A stretch of DNA of 64,000 bases from Paludibacteraceae bacterium (lineage in GTDB: Bacteria; Bacteroidota; Bacteroidia; Bacteroidales; Paludibacteraceae), in NCBI GenBank assembly GCA_024401565.1, contig JAKSKU010000004.1, forward strand, positions 1 to 64,000, written 5' to 3'. Of the stretch, positions 17,352 through 25,097 are shown piece after piece (within the stretch, counting starts at the first letter, position 1; each line of letters begins with the position of its first letter). The notes under the pieces were generated by a model. It was not told where the DNA came from. It made no database searches and saw only the letters and a list, made by a program, of their open reading frames with translations. The position numbers and the translations under genes were made by a program.

Positions 17352-19238
17352 ATGCGTATGAGCAAATCTTTACACAATCTATTCACATTTGGCATGGGTG
17401 CGGCAATGTTGTCCATGTCCGTCCCAGCATTTGCCGACAACCAGTTTGACGATCTTAACCAGCATGAAATAGTGGAGGCAATGGGTGCCGGCTGGAATCT
17501 AGGCAACACATTGGAAGCTAATTCTAACGGAACTCCTAACGAGACTTGTTGGGGCAATCCAGAGACATCTCCTGCGTTGATGAAGCTAATCAAGAGAAGT
17601 GGATTCAACACAATTCGTATCCCTGTATCCTACTTGAGCAAGATCGGTTCCGCTCCAGACTACAAGATTGATCCCACTTGGCTTGCAAGAGTCAAAGAGG
17701 TCATCGATATGGCATTAGCAGAGGATCTTTACGTCATCACAAATATTCATGGCGACGGTTATCACGGGGTGACCGGCGGATGGCTTCTTTGTGACTCTCC
17801 AAATCAGACGGAGATCAAAGCAAAGTACAAAGCTTTCTGGAAACAGATTGCCACTGAATTCAAAGACTATGATGAACATTTGATCTTTGAGTCGATGAAC
17901 GAGGTGTTCGACGGGACATACGGTCCAGTCAATATCAATTATTACAACAACATCAACGATTACAACCAGATTTTTGTTGAAACGGTACGCCCTATTAGCC
18001 TTAACAATGCCAAGCGATGGCTGCTGATCCCAGGATGGAATACCGACATCGACAACACCTCAGAGTCGAGAGGATTCAAAATTCCAAACGACACATATTT
18101 GGACAGGTCCGTCATTGGCAAGCGACTTATGATCTCTGTGCACTATTATTCCCCTTGGGATCTATGTGGCGACGACACAGATGCCGGAGTCACTCGTTGG
18201 GGAGACGATGCTTGGCGAAAAAGCCAGAACAAATGTACTACCTACGGACAAGGAGCCAACAGTGAAAGTACGATGGCCGGCCAGTTTGACAAGGTCAAGA
18301 ATTGGTTCACATCACAGGGCTACCCTGTAGTAGTAGGCGAATATGGCACCGTCGACAAGTCTGCTTATGACTCAGAAAACCCAACTTACACTGCATATTG
18401 GACAAAGACACTTTGTGAGAACGCCCGTCGAATCGGAGCAGTCCCAGTGCTTTGGGACAACGGTCACTTGAGCACCGCAAAAGGCTTTGCGACAATCAAC
18501 AGAACCTCAAACACCGTTGCACGCACATATATAACAGAAGCCATCAACGAGGCTTTTGATCAAGAAATAGAGATTGACACTACTACACCAAAGACAAAAC
18601 TTGAATTGATCACAAGCTATATTGTCAACCTGACTGTCAAGGGTGCCAAGGAGAACCCCAAATTCAAATGCCAGTACGCAGACTGGAGTGAGGTTGCCAA
18701 AGAGGTGCCTAACACAGCATCAAACTATGATGTCGACTTGTCTCCAGCCTCAAAAATGGATGGCTTGACAAATATGGGTTATTTGGAGTACAAGAACGAC
18801 TCCTTGTATTCATTCACTGTCAATAAAGTCACAATCAATGGACATGAGTTCACTAGTCCGATTGTAAAGAAATCATTGATGGCACAATCCTACAAGAACG
18901 CATTGCCAAACATTTGGGGCAAAGACGCAGGAGAATATTTGTCGGATGATGGGAAAGCATATCTGTCAATCACAGGAAACAGCATCTCATTGCTGCTGAA
19001 TCTAGAAGATGACAAGTCGTGCATTGACGCAATAGAAGCTGTATCAGCAAATGTCATTTCCATTGATGGAGGCATTTCCATTCTTGGCGCCGAAGGAGAA
19101 TCAATTGAGGTGTATTCATTGCTTGGAACATGTGTGGCAAACACTATCGCAACGGGATACCAGACAACTATCATGTTGCATAGTGGAGCTTACGTTGTTA
19201 AGGTAGGAAACAAAACTTACAAGGCAGTTGTAAGATAA
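17352..19238 (+). CDS. GH5 endoglucanase (cellulase) with C-terminal accessory region and T9SS sorting-like tail
   Basis: A 628-residue secreted enzyme. Signal peptide (~1-28, ending PAFAD), GH5 catalytic domain (~35-402): MGAGWNLGNTLE at the start, RIPVSY, INIHGDGYH-type histidines, acid/base E184 in FESMNEVF, nucleophile E330 in VVVGEYG, and VLWDNG near the end. This layout is that of GH5 endo-beta-1,4-glucanases of the GH5_2/GH5_4 type; the exact subfamily and substrate (cellulose, xyloglucan or glucomannan) are not decidable by eye. Residues ~415-555 form a beta-rich region of unknown family, possibly a carbohydrate-binding module. The last ~60 residues (IEVYSLLGTCV, GAYVVKVGNKTYK, ending VVR) look like a T9SS sorting domain. 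ATGs at 17352 and 17358 are both possible starts. Confidence 0.92.
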   Translation: MRMSKSLHNLFTFGMGAAMLSMSVPAFADNQFDDLNQHEIVEAMGAGWNLGNTLEANSNGTPNETCWGNPETSPALMKLIKRSGFNTIRIPVSYLSKIGSAPDYKIDPTWLARVKEVIDMALAEDLYVITNIHGDGYHGVTGGWLLCDSPNQTEIKAKYKAFWKQIATEFKDYDEHLIFESMNEVFDGTYGPVNINYYNNINDYNQIFVETVRPISLNNAKRWLLIPGWNTDIDNTSESRGFKIPNDTYLDRSVIGKRLMISVHYYSPWDLCGDDTDAGVTRWGDDAWRKSQNKCTTYGQGANSESTMAGQFDKVKNWFTSQGYPVVVGEYGTVDKSAYDSENPTYTAYWTKTLCENARRIGAVPVLWDNGHLSTAKGFATINRTSNTVARTYITEAINEAFDQEIEIDTTTPKTKLELITSYIVNLTVKGAKENPKFKCQYADWSEVAKEVPNTASNYDVDLSPASKMDGLTNMGYLEYKNDSLYSFTVNKVTINGHEFTSPIVKKSLMAQSYKNALPNIWGKDAGEYLSDDGKAYLSITGNSISLLLNLEDDKSCIDAIEAVSANVISIDGGISILGAEGESIEVYSLLGTCVANTIATGYQTTIMLHSGAYVVKVGNKTYKAVVR

Positions 19239-19265
19239 TTATACTAACTAGACTAAACGCAGTTG

Positions 19266-19293
19266 GAGGGACGCTACGGCGTCTCTCTTTTTA
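19266..19293 (+). terminator. Terminator of the GH5 gene
   Basis: GAGGGACGC pairs with GCGTCTCTC (one G-U) around TACG, then a run of T. It overlaps the 3' end of the convergent methyltransferase gene. Confidence 0.75.
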
Positions 19294-20295
19294 TTTGTGA
19301 CCCCGGCAGATCACCTTGGCTATTTCAGCCACAATATATTGCAGCACATTAATAGAGACACTGTTTCCAAATTGTTTGTAGGCTTGTAATTGATTAGACG
19401 GTATAACGAAATCTTCAGGAAAGCCCTGCAATCTCGCGCATTCTCTAGGGCTCAGCTTTCTCACGACTCCGTCAATCAGATAAAGTCCAGTCTTGGCACC
19501 AGCCCCACCGCCATACGCGCTCAATGTGATGGAATGGCCCATTGGATCGTAGATTCGTTCTCCCTGACCTCCTTTATTCACAATTCCTATTTGCAAAGGA
19601 CGGTTAGGCAAATCAACATTCTGAGCAGACGCCACAACACTAATCAACGGTTTATATATCTGGATATCATCACGCGTGATGACTTTGGCGTCGTCCGGAT
19701 GATCCTGCAAAACAGAGTAGAGCGAAGTCTTTTGATCAACAGAAGGAAATCTAAACGTCTCCTTGCCTGCCACATCATTTCTGAAAGAGACAATATAGAT
19801 TCTTTCCCTATGCTGAGGCACCCCGAAATCACCACTGTTCAGCACTTTATAATACGTGGTATAGCCCAAATCAGCAAGCGTCTCCAATACCACTTTGAAT
19901 GTTTTTCCTCCATCGTGACGCAATAGATTCTTGACATTCTCCATAAACAACACTTTAGGCTTATGAAACGCCACAATTCGCGCTATATCAAAAAACAAAG
20001 TGCCACGAGTATCTTCAAACCCCTTTTGCTTACCGCTTATTGAAAAAGCCTGGCAAGGAAACCCTCCACAAAGGATATCATGAAAAGGTATCTCTTTCTC
20101 ATTGACTTTTGTGATATCACCGTCGGGAACTACATTATGATTTAGAGAATAAGTCTCGGCAGCCGCTTTGTCCCACTCGGAAGCATATACACAGTCTGCT
20201 CCATAACTGCCCAAAGCATAATGGAAACCACCGATACCGGCAAACAGATCTATGAATTTATAACCTTTTAATAACGGATTGTCGACCTCAATCAT
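19291..20295 (-). CDS. C5-cytosine DNA methyltransferase, solitary
   Basis: A 334-residue DNA (cytosine-5) methyltransferase that transfers a methyl group from S-adenosylmethionine to C5 of cytosine in a short DNA target. Conserved motifs in order: FIDLFAGIGGF (I), GGFPCQAFSISG with the catalytic Cys (IV), MENVKNLL (VI), QHRERIYIVSF (VIII), the variable target-recognition region (~190-270), and FGNSVSINV (X). All are intact. The open frame extends to 20322, but the -7 promoter box lies at 20320-20327, so translation must begin downstream; ATG 20295 (MIEVDNPLLKGYKF) fits the family start. No restriction endonuclease or Vsr gene is next to it, so it is either an orphan methylase or the remnant of a restriction-modification system. 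Confidence 0.93.
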   Translation of the reverse strand: MIEVDNPLLKGYKFIDLFAGIGGFHYALGSYGADCVYASEWDKAAAETYSLNHNVVPDGDITKVNEKEIPFHDILCGGFPCQAFSISGKQKGFEDTRGTLFFDIARIVAFHKPKVLFMENVKNLLRHDGGKTFKVVLETLADLGYTTYYKVLNSGDFGVPQHRERIYIVSFRNDVAGKETFRFPSVDQKTSLYSVLQDHPDDAKVITRDDIQIYKPLISVVASAQNVDLPNRPLQIGIVNKGGQGERIYDPMGHSITLSAYGGGAGAKTGLYLIDGVVRKLSPRECARLQGFPEDFVIPSNQLQAYKQFGNSVSINVLQYIVAEIAKVICRGHK

Positions 20296-20319
20296 AACAA
20301 ATGGTATGGAAATACACCA

Positions 20320-20327
20320 CAAAGATA
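20320..20327 (-). promoter_or_regulatory. Promoter -7 box of the methyltransferase gene
   Basis: TATCTTTG on the minus strand. Its position over the upstream ATG at 20322 supports the start at 20295. Confidence 0.55.
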
Positions 20328-20709
20328 ACCCCTTTCATTAAATCACCCTATTGCAAGCCCCTGAAAAAGTCTTTTCAAGCCAAAATTTTACTACTTTTAC
20401 ATACAAAATGCTTCAGACAAAGCTCCATAATATGCTCAAACATGCGATATATTATTTGAATAAAAAAGAGTCTGGTCGACATAAAAGCATAAACATTTGA
20501 CCTATCAACACAAAAAAAAACATAAATAAAAAAACGTCGTATCAGCCGTTAAAAAAGCCGATTAAAAGGCACTTTTTTGAACAATTTGACTTTTTTGACC
20601 TATATAAATAAGCGGATTTTACTACCTCAACAGAATAAAAAATATCCATTTCAAAAAATCAGTCACACATTTGCCATTTTTTTATCCAATGGGTAATTTG
20701 CAGATGCCC

Positions 20710-20717
20710 TATATTTG
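20710..20717 (+). promoter_or_regulatory. -7 box upstream of a candidate noncoding transcript
   Basis: TATATTTG, a perfect TAnnTTTG followed by CAGTG. No TTG at standard spacing. The next terminator on this strand is at 21087-21117 and there is no gene between them. Confidence 0.45.
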
Positions 20718-20740
20718 CAGTGTAAACAAAAACGAAATAA

Positions 20741-20880
20741 AACTCTAATAAACTCGAATATAAAACTCTAATACTAATAAACTACAAACTTAAAAACTCT
20801 AATAACATAGACACATACTTTTTACAATTTATGATTATTTGAAACACATACAATAATTATATACTCTAATACTCTAATAA
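20741..20880 (+). repeat. Array of ACTCTAATA motifs
   Basis: AACTCTAATA occurs at 20741, 20764 and 20795, and TACTCTAATA at 20862 and 20870, with degenerate forms between (AACTCGAATA at 20751). Two of them continue as CTCTAATAAC(A/G)TAGAC (20797 and 20872). Spacing is irregular, so this is not a simple tandem repeat. Confidence 0.65.
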
Positions 20881-21086
20881 CGTAGACTTGAAAAAATTCT
20901 ATCTTTTCTATCAACGTTAGTTTCTTTAAAAGAAACAGTCCTAATTTCCTTTTATTTTCACATTGTTTGCACAGCAAACAATGTGATGAAGGAAGGGGAA
21001 ATAAGGAAAATTAAAATGAAAGTCTAGTTGTAAGGTAATATATGATAACTCAGGTTGGCTATTGGTCGTGATGACTAAAGCAAACG

Positions 21087-21117
21087 AAAAAAAAGACGCA
21101 ACAGCGTCTTTTTTTTT
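21087..21117 (+). terminator. Bidirectional terminator with no adjacent protein gene
   Basis: AAAAAAAAGACGC / GCGTCTTTTTTTTT with a tight AACA loop; perfect stem with T tracts in both directions. Confidence 0.85.
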
Positions 21118-21123
21118 GCCTTA

Positions 21124-21270
21124 TTATTTAGGCAATTATATACGAGTTGTCCAAACACGCTTATTATTTTCACGCTCTTCCTACTCGCGTTGTAAGGTGG
21201 GTTAGGGCCCCAATAATCAAACATGGGCCCTTAACAATCCTCATTTTGGACAACTGCTATATAATCTCCA
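21124..21270 (-). repeat. Dispersed MITE-like element, full copy 2 (inverted)
   Basis: Ends GGCAATTATATACGAGTTGT and, on the opposite strand, GGAGATTATATAGCAGTTGT, imperfect terminal inverted repeats matching at 20 of 24 positions. The AAAATGAGGATTGTTAAGGG block and GGGCCC words lie inside. It is the reverse-orientation homologue of the copies at 4545 and 26477. Confidence 0.8.
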
Positions 21271-21295
21271 TTATTTATTGGTACTTATTAATATC

Positions 21296-21360
21296 ACTGG
21301 CCCTAACCCCTAACCTCTAACCCTCTCATCTCTAACCCCTAACCCCAACACCAACCTCTC
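21296..21360 (-). repeat. G-rich telomere-like tract (potential G-quadruplex)
   Basis: The plus strand reads as variants of CCCTAA/CCTCTAA; the minus strand therefore has GGTTGGTGTTGGGG, TTAGGGG, GAGAGGGTTAG, GAGGTTAGGGG and TTAGGG. At least four G-runs of three or more are close together, enough for an intramolecular quadruplex. Confidence 0.55.
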
Positions 21361-21362
21361 AT

Positions 21363-21402
21363 AAAAAAGTTTCCCTTCCAGCTTATCCAAACTGAAAGGG
21401 AA
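21363..21402 (-). terminator. Minus-strand terminator of a candidate small RNA
   Basis: On the minus strand TTCCCTTTCAG pairs with CTGGAAGGGAA (one mismatch) and is followed by ACTTTTTTAT. Confidence 0.65.
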
Positions 21403-21531
21403 GATTAGGATCGTCTCAAATATCGAGACTTAAGGCTTTAATTTAAGTTTAATTTGTATAGAGTTTCTAGTAAGAGTGTATTTTTACAATGTGTTATATG
21501 TGTATATGTTATTAGCGTTTTAGTTTCTCTC
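21363..21531 (-). ncRNA. Candidate small RNA, minus strand (~165 nt)
   Basis: A perfect -7 box TATTTTTG (complement of 21538-21545) and a terminator ending at 21363 bracket ~165 bases without an open frame. Inside are a GTCTC/GAGAC hairpin near 21411-21430 and, close to the 5' end, a 24-nt block (complement of 21496-21519, beginning AACGCTAATAACATA) that matches the plus-strand candidate RNA at 20795-20818 in 21 of 24 positions. Confidence 0.4.
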
Positions 21532-21537
21532 ACATCG

Positions 21538-21545
21538 CAAAAATA
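21538..21545 (-). promoter_or_regulatory. -7 box of the minus-strand candidate RNA
   Basis: TATTTTTG on the minus strand followed by CG; perfect TAnnTTTG without a clear -33 TTG. Confidence 0.4.
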
Positions 21546-21813
21546 ACCAGAAACACACTTCTCGAATTAATAAAATAGCTGAAAACTATTGACATTTTTA
21601 AGTATCCACAAATATTTTAGAAAAATAAAAGGTTGGAAACATCCACTCAGACAGCACACATTTCACGCAAAAAAGACGCTACAAAAGCAACGTCTACCCC
21701 CTTAAAACGTATTAACATTTTCAATGTTATCATTTAACAAAAAGCATTCCCCTTTTGCTATCAAAGTAATTATAAACAACTTACAACACAACCTTTATGA
21801 GAAAATTTTACTT

Positions 21814-21867
21814 TGGAGATTATATAGCCGTTCCTCCCTTAACATTCCTCATTTTGGATAATAGCTG
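21814..21867. repeat. MITE-like element remnant
   Basis: GGAGATTATATAGCCGTT is followed within ~20 bases by the inverted inner block TTAACATTCCTCATTTTGGA, so two copies of the same element end face each other with the middle missing. Confidence 0.55.
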
Positions 21868-21907
21868 CGGCAGAGTGTATCGATAGCAGAAGATCAGAAG
21901 TGAATTT

Positions 21908-22729
21908 TCATAACTTATTTCCGCAATGCTTGCAGAAGAGAGAGTCTCTACGATTTGACTTTTCTCCGCAGTGTTTGCAGCTCTTCTCTTTAGCCTTTTC
22001 ATAGCCTTCAAGCATAGAGGAAGAGACCACTCCAGTAGGCACCGCAAGAACTATATAACCAAGCAACATGACAAAAGTGGAGATTATTCTTCCCATTGTG
22101 GTGACGGGAGCTATGTCTCCATATCCCACCGTCGTCATCGTAACCACCGCCCAATAGATCGAGACCGGAATATTATTAAACGCAGTGCCCTCCTCGTCAC
22201 TCTCCACTATATACATCAAAGCACCAAGAGATATCACCACCAGCACAACAAGCGAAAAGAAAACAATAAGTTTCTTCGAACTGTCTCTGAAGGCATTTAT
22301 AAGCACCTCTCCCTCTTTCAAAAAATAGAACAGACGGAAGATTCGGAATATACGTATGATTCGGAATATTCTGATTACAGCCAACGCGTGGGCCGACGGT
22401 GAGATGAGGCTGATGTATGTCGGCAACGTCGATATCAAATCCACAATGCCAAAGATACTGAAGATATAGTTTGCTTTCCTTTCCTCACAATAGACTCGCA
22501 TGATATATTCGATCGTGAAGAATATTGTGAAAATCCACTCAAGCACCTCAAACTCAGTGCTGAATCGCGTCGCTACGGCAGGCACTGTCCCGATAATCAC
22601 AACGATAACAGACAATATGATAACTCCGGTAAGAAGAACATCAAACAGTTTCCCCTCCGGAGAATCGCAATCAAACAATATCTTTCGGCATTCTTGCTTT
22701 AAACTGCCGTCCTGTATAAATTTAAACAT
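21908..22729 (-). CDS. Voltage-gated potassium channel with C-terminal zinc ribbon
   Basis: A 273-residue six-transmembrane K+ channel subunit; four would form the pore. Segments S1-S3 occupy ~28-110, S4 is the Arg-rich helix RIFRIIRIFRIFRLF (~120-135), and S5-pore-S6 covers ~152-240 with the selectivity filter TVGYGD at 200-205. The cytoplasmic tail ends in a double CxxC zinc ribbon (CKHCGEK ... CKHCGNKL, ~253-273), an unusual addition for a simple Kv-type channel and possibly a sensor or protein-binding module. The gene stands alone, with a consensus promoter whose -33 region lies in a short tandem repeat. Confidence 0.92.
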   Translation of the reverse strand: MFKFIQDGSLKQECRKILFDCDSPEGKLFDVLLTGVIILSVIVVIIGTVPAVATRFSTEFEVLEWIFTIFFTIEYIMRVYCEERKANYIFSIFGIVDLISTLPTYISLISPSAHALAVIRIFRIIRIFRIFRLFYFLKEGEVLINAFRDSSKKLIVFFSLVVLVVISLGALMYIVESDEEGTAFNNIPVSIYWAVVTMTTVGYGDIAPVTTMGRIISTFVMLLGYIVLAVPTGVVSSSMLEGYEKAKEKSCKHCGEKSNRRDSLFCKHCGNKL

Positions 22730-22753
22730 TTACTCGTCTCTATAAATTGTCTG

Positions 22754-22785
22754 CAAAGATACACAAAAATAGTTTCAGGTTTCAA
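22754..22785 (-). promoter_or_regulatory. Promoter of the potassium channel gene
   Basis: Minus strand TTG (complement of 22783-22785), 21-base spacer, TATCTTTG (complement of 22754-22761). Confidence 0.6.
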
Positions 22786-22800
22786 GTTTCAAGTTTCAGG
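22773..22800. repeat. Four tandem 7-bp repeats at the channel promoter
   Basis: TTTCAGG TTTCAAG then TTTCAAG TTTCAGG, four head-to-tail units covering the putative -33 region of the channel gene. Confidence 0.75.
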
Positions 22801-22935
22801 TCTGCCCTATTTAAGTAAAAATGTCACGTTTTTTTATTTGATATGTCAAAAGGGCAGAACAAAAGGCCATTAATGCCATTGGCACGCATTTTGATTTTAT
22901 GTTAGCGTAAAAATGAAATAAAAAAATTAAAATAT

Positions 22936-24987
22936 ATGGCTACAGGTAATATTGGTGTTACGACGGCGAACATTTTCCCCGTCATCAAAAAGTTCCTTTA
23001 TTCAGATCACGAGATTTTCTTGCGTGAGATTGTGTCGAATGCAGTAGACGCTACTAGCAAGCTAAAGACTTTGGCTTCAGTAGGTGAGTTCAAAGGTGAG
23101 CTTGGTGAGCTTAAGGTTCGTGTCAAGATCGACAAAGAGGCTGGCACACTTACTGTTTCCGATTCTGGTATCGGTATGACAGCCGAGGAGATTGAGAAAT
23201 ATATCAATCAGATCGCATTCTCAGGAGCAGAGGAGTTCGTAGAGAAATATAAGAACAACGCACAGGCCATCATCGGTCATTTCGGACTTGGTTTCTACTC
23301 TTCATTCATGGTGTCGAAGAGCGTGGACATCATCACTCTATCTCACAAGGAGGGTTCTAAGGCAATGAAGTGGAGCTGCAACGGCGACACTGAATACACA
23401 TTGGAAGAGACTACTAAGGAAAGCCGCGGTACTGATATCGTAATGCATATCGACGACGAAAACAAAGAGTTCCTTGAGGAGAGCAAGATCGGTGAGTTGC
23501 TAAACAAATACTGCAAGTTCCTTCCTGTAGAGATCGCATTCGGAAAAGAGACTGAATGGAAAGATGGCAAGAGCGTAGAGACAGATAAGGATAAGATCAT
23601 CAACAATCCTACGCCAGCTTGGACAAAGAAACCTGCCGACTTAAAGGATGAGGACTACACAAACTTCTACCGTGAGCTTTATCCTATGGGAGACGATCCT
23701 CTTTTCAACATTCACTTGAACGTGGACTACCCATTCAATTTGACAGGTATCCTTTACTTTCCTAAGATCAAGAACAACTTCCAGATCCAGAAGAACAAGA
23801 TCCAGCTTTACTGCAACCAGGTGTTCGTCACTGACTCTGTTGAAGGCATCGTGCCTGAGTTCTTGACTCTTCTTCATGGTGTGATCGACTCACCAGATAT
23901 TCCGTTGAACGTGTCAAGAAGCTACTTGCAGAGCGACCAGAATGTGAAGAAGATCTCATCACACATCACAAAGAAGGTGGCAGACCGTTTGCAGGAGCTA
24001 TTCAATGCAGACCGCGCCGATTTCGAAAGTAAGTGGGACAGCCTTAAGATCTTCATCGAATACGGAATGCTTACAGAAGAAAAATTCGAGGAGAAGGCTA
24101 GAAAATTCGTTCTTTTGAAGAATGTGGACGACAAGTATTACACACTTGATGAATACAGCAAGTTGGTGGAGTCGAACCAGAAGGACAAGAACGACATGGT
24201 GGTCTACCTATACGCCACAGACAAGGACTCTCAGTACTCTTTCATCCAGAAGGCAAAGGATAAAGGCTACGACGTATTGTTGATGGACGGTGAACTTGAT
24301 TCACACTTCATGTCTATGCTTGAGCACAAGAGTGAAGGCGGCAAACTTCGTTTCACTCGTGTAGACGCGGATACAATCGACAAACTAATTGATAAGGGCG
24401 ACGAGAAGAAGGTAGCAATGAGCCAAGAAGACCAGACTGCCCTTACAACTGCATTCCAGAGCATCCTTCCAAGAAACGACAAGTTCAGTTTCATCGTAAG
24501 TTACGTGAATGCAGACGTTGATTCTCAGGCTGTAGAGATTACTCAGAACGAGTTCATGCGCAGAATGAAGGAGATGTCGCGCAACCAAGGCGGCATGAAT
24601 TTCTACGGAGACATGCCAGACTCATACAACTTCGTAGTGAACGAGAACAGCGGTTTGATCTGCAAGATTCTTCGTAATCTAAAGGATAACACTTCAAGTG
24701 CCTTATCTTCTGTGCTTACAGAGATCCGTGAGCTTGAAGACAATATCACAAACCTTCGCAACCAGAAAGATTCGGAAGGCAAGATCAAGCCAGAAGCTGA
24801 GTCGACAATCAAAGAGTGCGAGGCTCGTTTGACTGAAAAGCAGGCCACTCGTGATGCAGCATACAACGCGTTTGCAGCGGAAAATGACGAGATGAAACAG
24901 TTGGTCGACTTGTCATTGTTGAGTGTAGGTTTGCTAAAGGGTTCTGCCCTAGACAACTTCATTTCAAGAAGCATGAAGATGCTTTAA
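22936..24987 (+). CDS. htpG: Molecular chaperone HtpG (Hsp90)
   Basis: A 683-residue cytoplasmic Hsp90. The N-terminal GHKL ATPase has EIFLREIVSNAVDA with the catalytic Glu and Asn, VSDSGIGMTAEEI, and GHFGLGFYSSFMV. The middle domain contains NVSRSYLQ with the catalytic-loop Arg. The C-terminal dimerisation domain ends at the stop without the eukaryotic MEEVD tail. As in other Bacteroidota HtpG proteins, the C-terminal third contains a long Lys/Glu-rich coiled region (~590-645: LTEIRELEDN, KECEARLTEKQ). Length is slightly above the E. coli protein (624). It has no recognisable TAnnTTTG box close by and is followed by a strong terminator. Confidence 0.97.
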   Translation: MATGNIGVTTANIFPVIKKFLYSDHEIFLREIVSNAVDATSKLKTLASVGEFKGELGELKVRVKIDKEAGTLTVSDSGIGMTAEEIEKYINQIAFSGAEEFVEKYKNNAQAIIGHFGLGFYSSFMVSKSVDIITLSHKEGSKAMKWSCNGDTEYTLEETTKESRGTDIVMHIDDENKEFLEESKIGELLNKYCKFLPVEIAFGKETEWKDGKSVETDKDKIINNPTPAWTKKPADLKDEDYTNFYRELYPMGDDPLFNIHLNVDYPFNLTGILYFPKIKNNFQIQKNKIQLYCNQVFVTDSVEGIVPEFLTLLHGVIDSPDIPLNVSRSYLQSDQNVKKISSHITKKVADRLQELFNADRADFESKWDSLKIFIEYGMLTEEKFEEKARKFVLLKNVDDKYYTLDEYSKLVESNQKDKNDMVVYLYATDKDSQYSFIQKAKDKGYDVLLMDGELDSHFMSMLEHKSEGGKLRFTRVDADTIDKLIDKGDEKKVAMSQEDQTALTTAFQSILPRNDKFSFIVSYVNADVDSQAVEITQNEFMRRMKEMSRNQGGMNFYGDMPDSYNFVVNENSGLICKILRNLKDNTSSALSSVLTEIRELEDNITNLRNQKDSEGKIKPEAESTIKECEARLTEKQATRDAAYNAFAAENDEMKQLVDLSLLSVGLLKGSALDNFISRSMKML

Positions 24988-25005
24988 TGATTGAGATTTC
25001 TTAAC

Positions 25006-25049
25006 AAAAAGCAAAGGACAATGGAGTATCATTGCCTTTTGCTTTTTTT
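25006..25049 (+). terminator. htpG terminator
   Basis: AAAAAGCAAAGGACAATG pairs with CATTGCCTTTTGCTTTTT (minor mismatch) and runs into seven T residues. Confidence 0.85.
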
Positions 25050-25073
25050 ATACACAAAAATTTGATACTTTTG
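25039..25073 (+). promoter_or_regulatory. Promoter of the histidine phosphatase gene
   Basis: TTG at 25039-25041 and TACTTTTG at 25066-25073 (spacer 24). The box lies inside the longer open frame beginning at 25032, so the true start is downstream. Confidence 0.5.
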
Positions 25074-25097
25074 CTACAGGATCAAATATTAGGTAAT

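Larger units (their letters stand above)
20724..21117 (+). ncRNA. Candidate structured noncoding RNA (~390 nt)
   Basis: The segment lies between a consensus -7 box (20710-20717) and an ideal intrinsic terminator (21087-21117) and has no open frame worth translating. Its 3' half can fold as a junction: closing stem TAGACTT (20883-20889) with AAGTCTA (21020-21026); a small hairpin GTTTC/GAAAC (20920-20936); and a long arm made of TAATTTCCTT...AAGGAAAATTA, TTATTT...AAATAA, and a perfect 13-bp tip stem TCACATTGTTTGC / GCAAACAATGTGA with an ACA loop (20958-20986). The long interrupted arm is reminiscent of 6S RNA in general shape, but I cannot show homology. The 5' part carries the ACTCTAATA array. 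Transcription is inferred, not shown. Confidence 0.45.
20323..21907. other. 1.6-kb region without protein genes
   Basis: No credible protein gene on either strand. From left to right it holds an AT-rich stretch in which I see nothing definite (20345-20690), a plus-strand -7 box at 20710, an array of ACTCTAATA motifs (20741-20880), a long structured inverted-repeat region (20883-21026), a perfect bidirectional terminator (21087-21117), a full MITE-like element (21124-21270), a CCCTAA-like tract (21296-21360), a minus-strand terminator (21363-21402), a minus-strand -7 box (21538) and a MITE remnant (21814-21867). Confidence 0.75.

Noticed and set aside
20882..21117. Firm identification of the structured region as 6S RNA, tmRNA or RNase P RNA
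   Set aside because: No conserved tmRNA or RNase P sequence blocks are visible, and the resemblance to 6S is only in overall hairpin shape.
21820..22047. 75-residue minus-strand frame overlapping the K+ channel 3' end
   Set aside because: It is out of frame with the channel, Arg/Leu-rich and runs into a MITE-like remnant; no homology pattern.
25032..25097. Upstream start of the histidine phosphatase
   Set aside because: The htpG terminator and the -7 box fall within this stretch, and a proper signal peptide begins at 25098.
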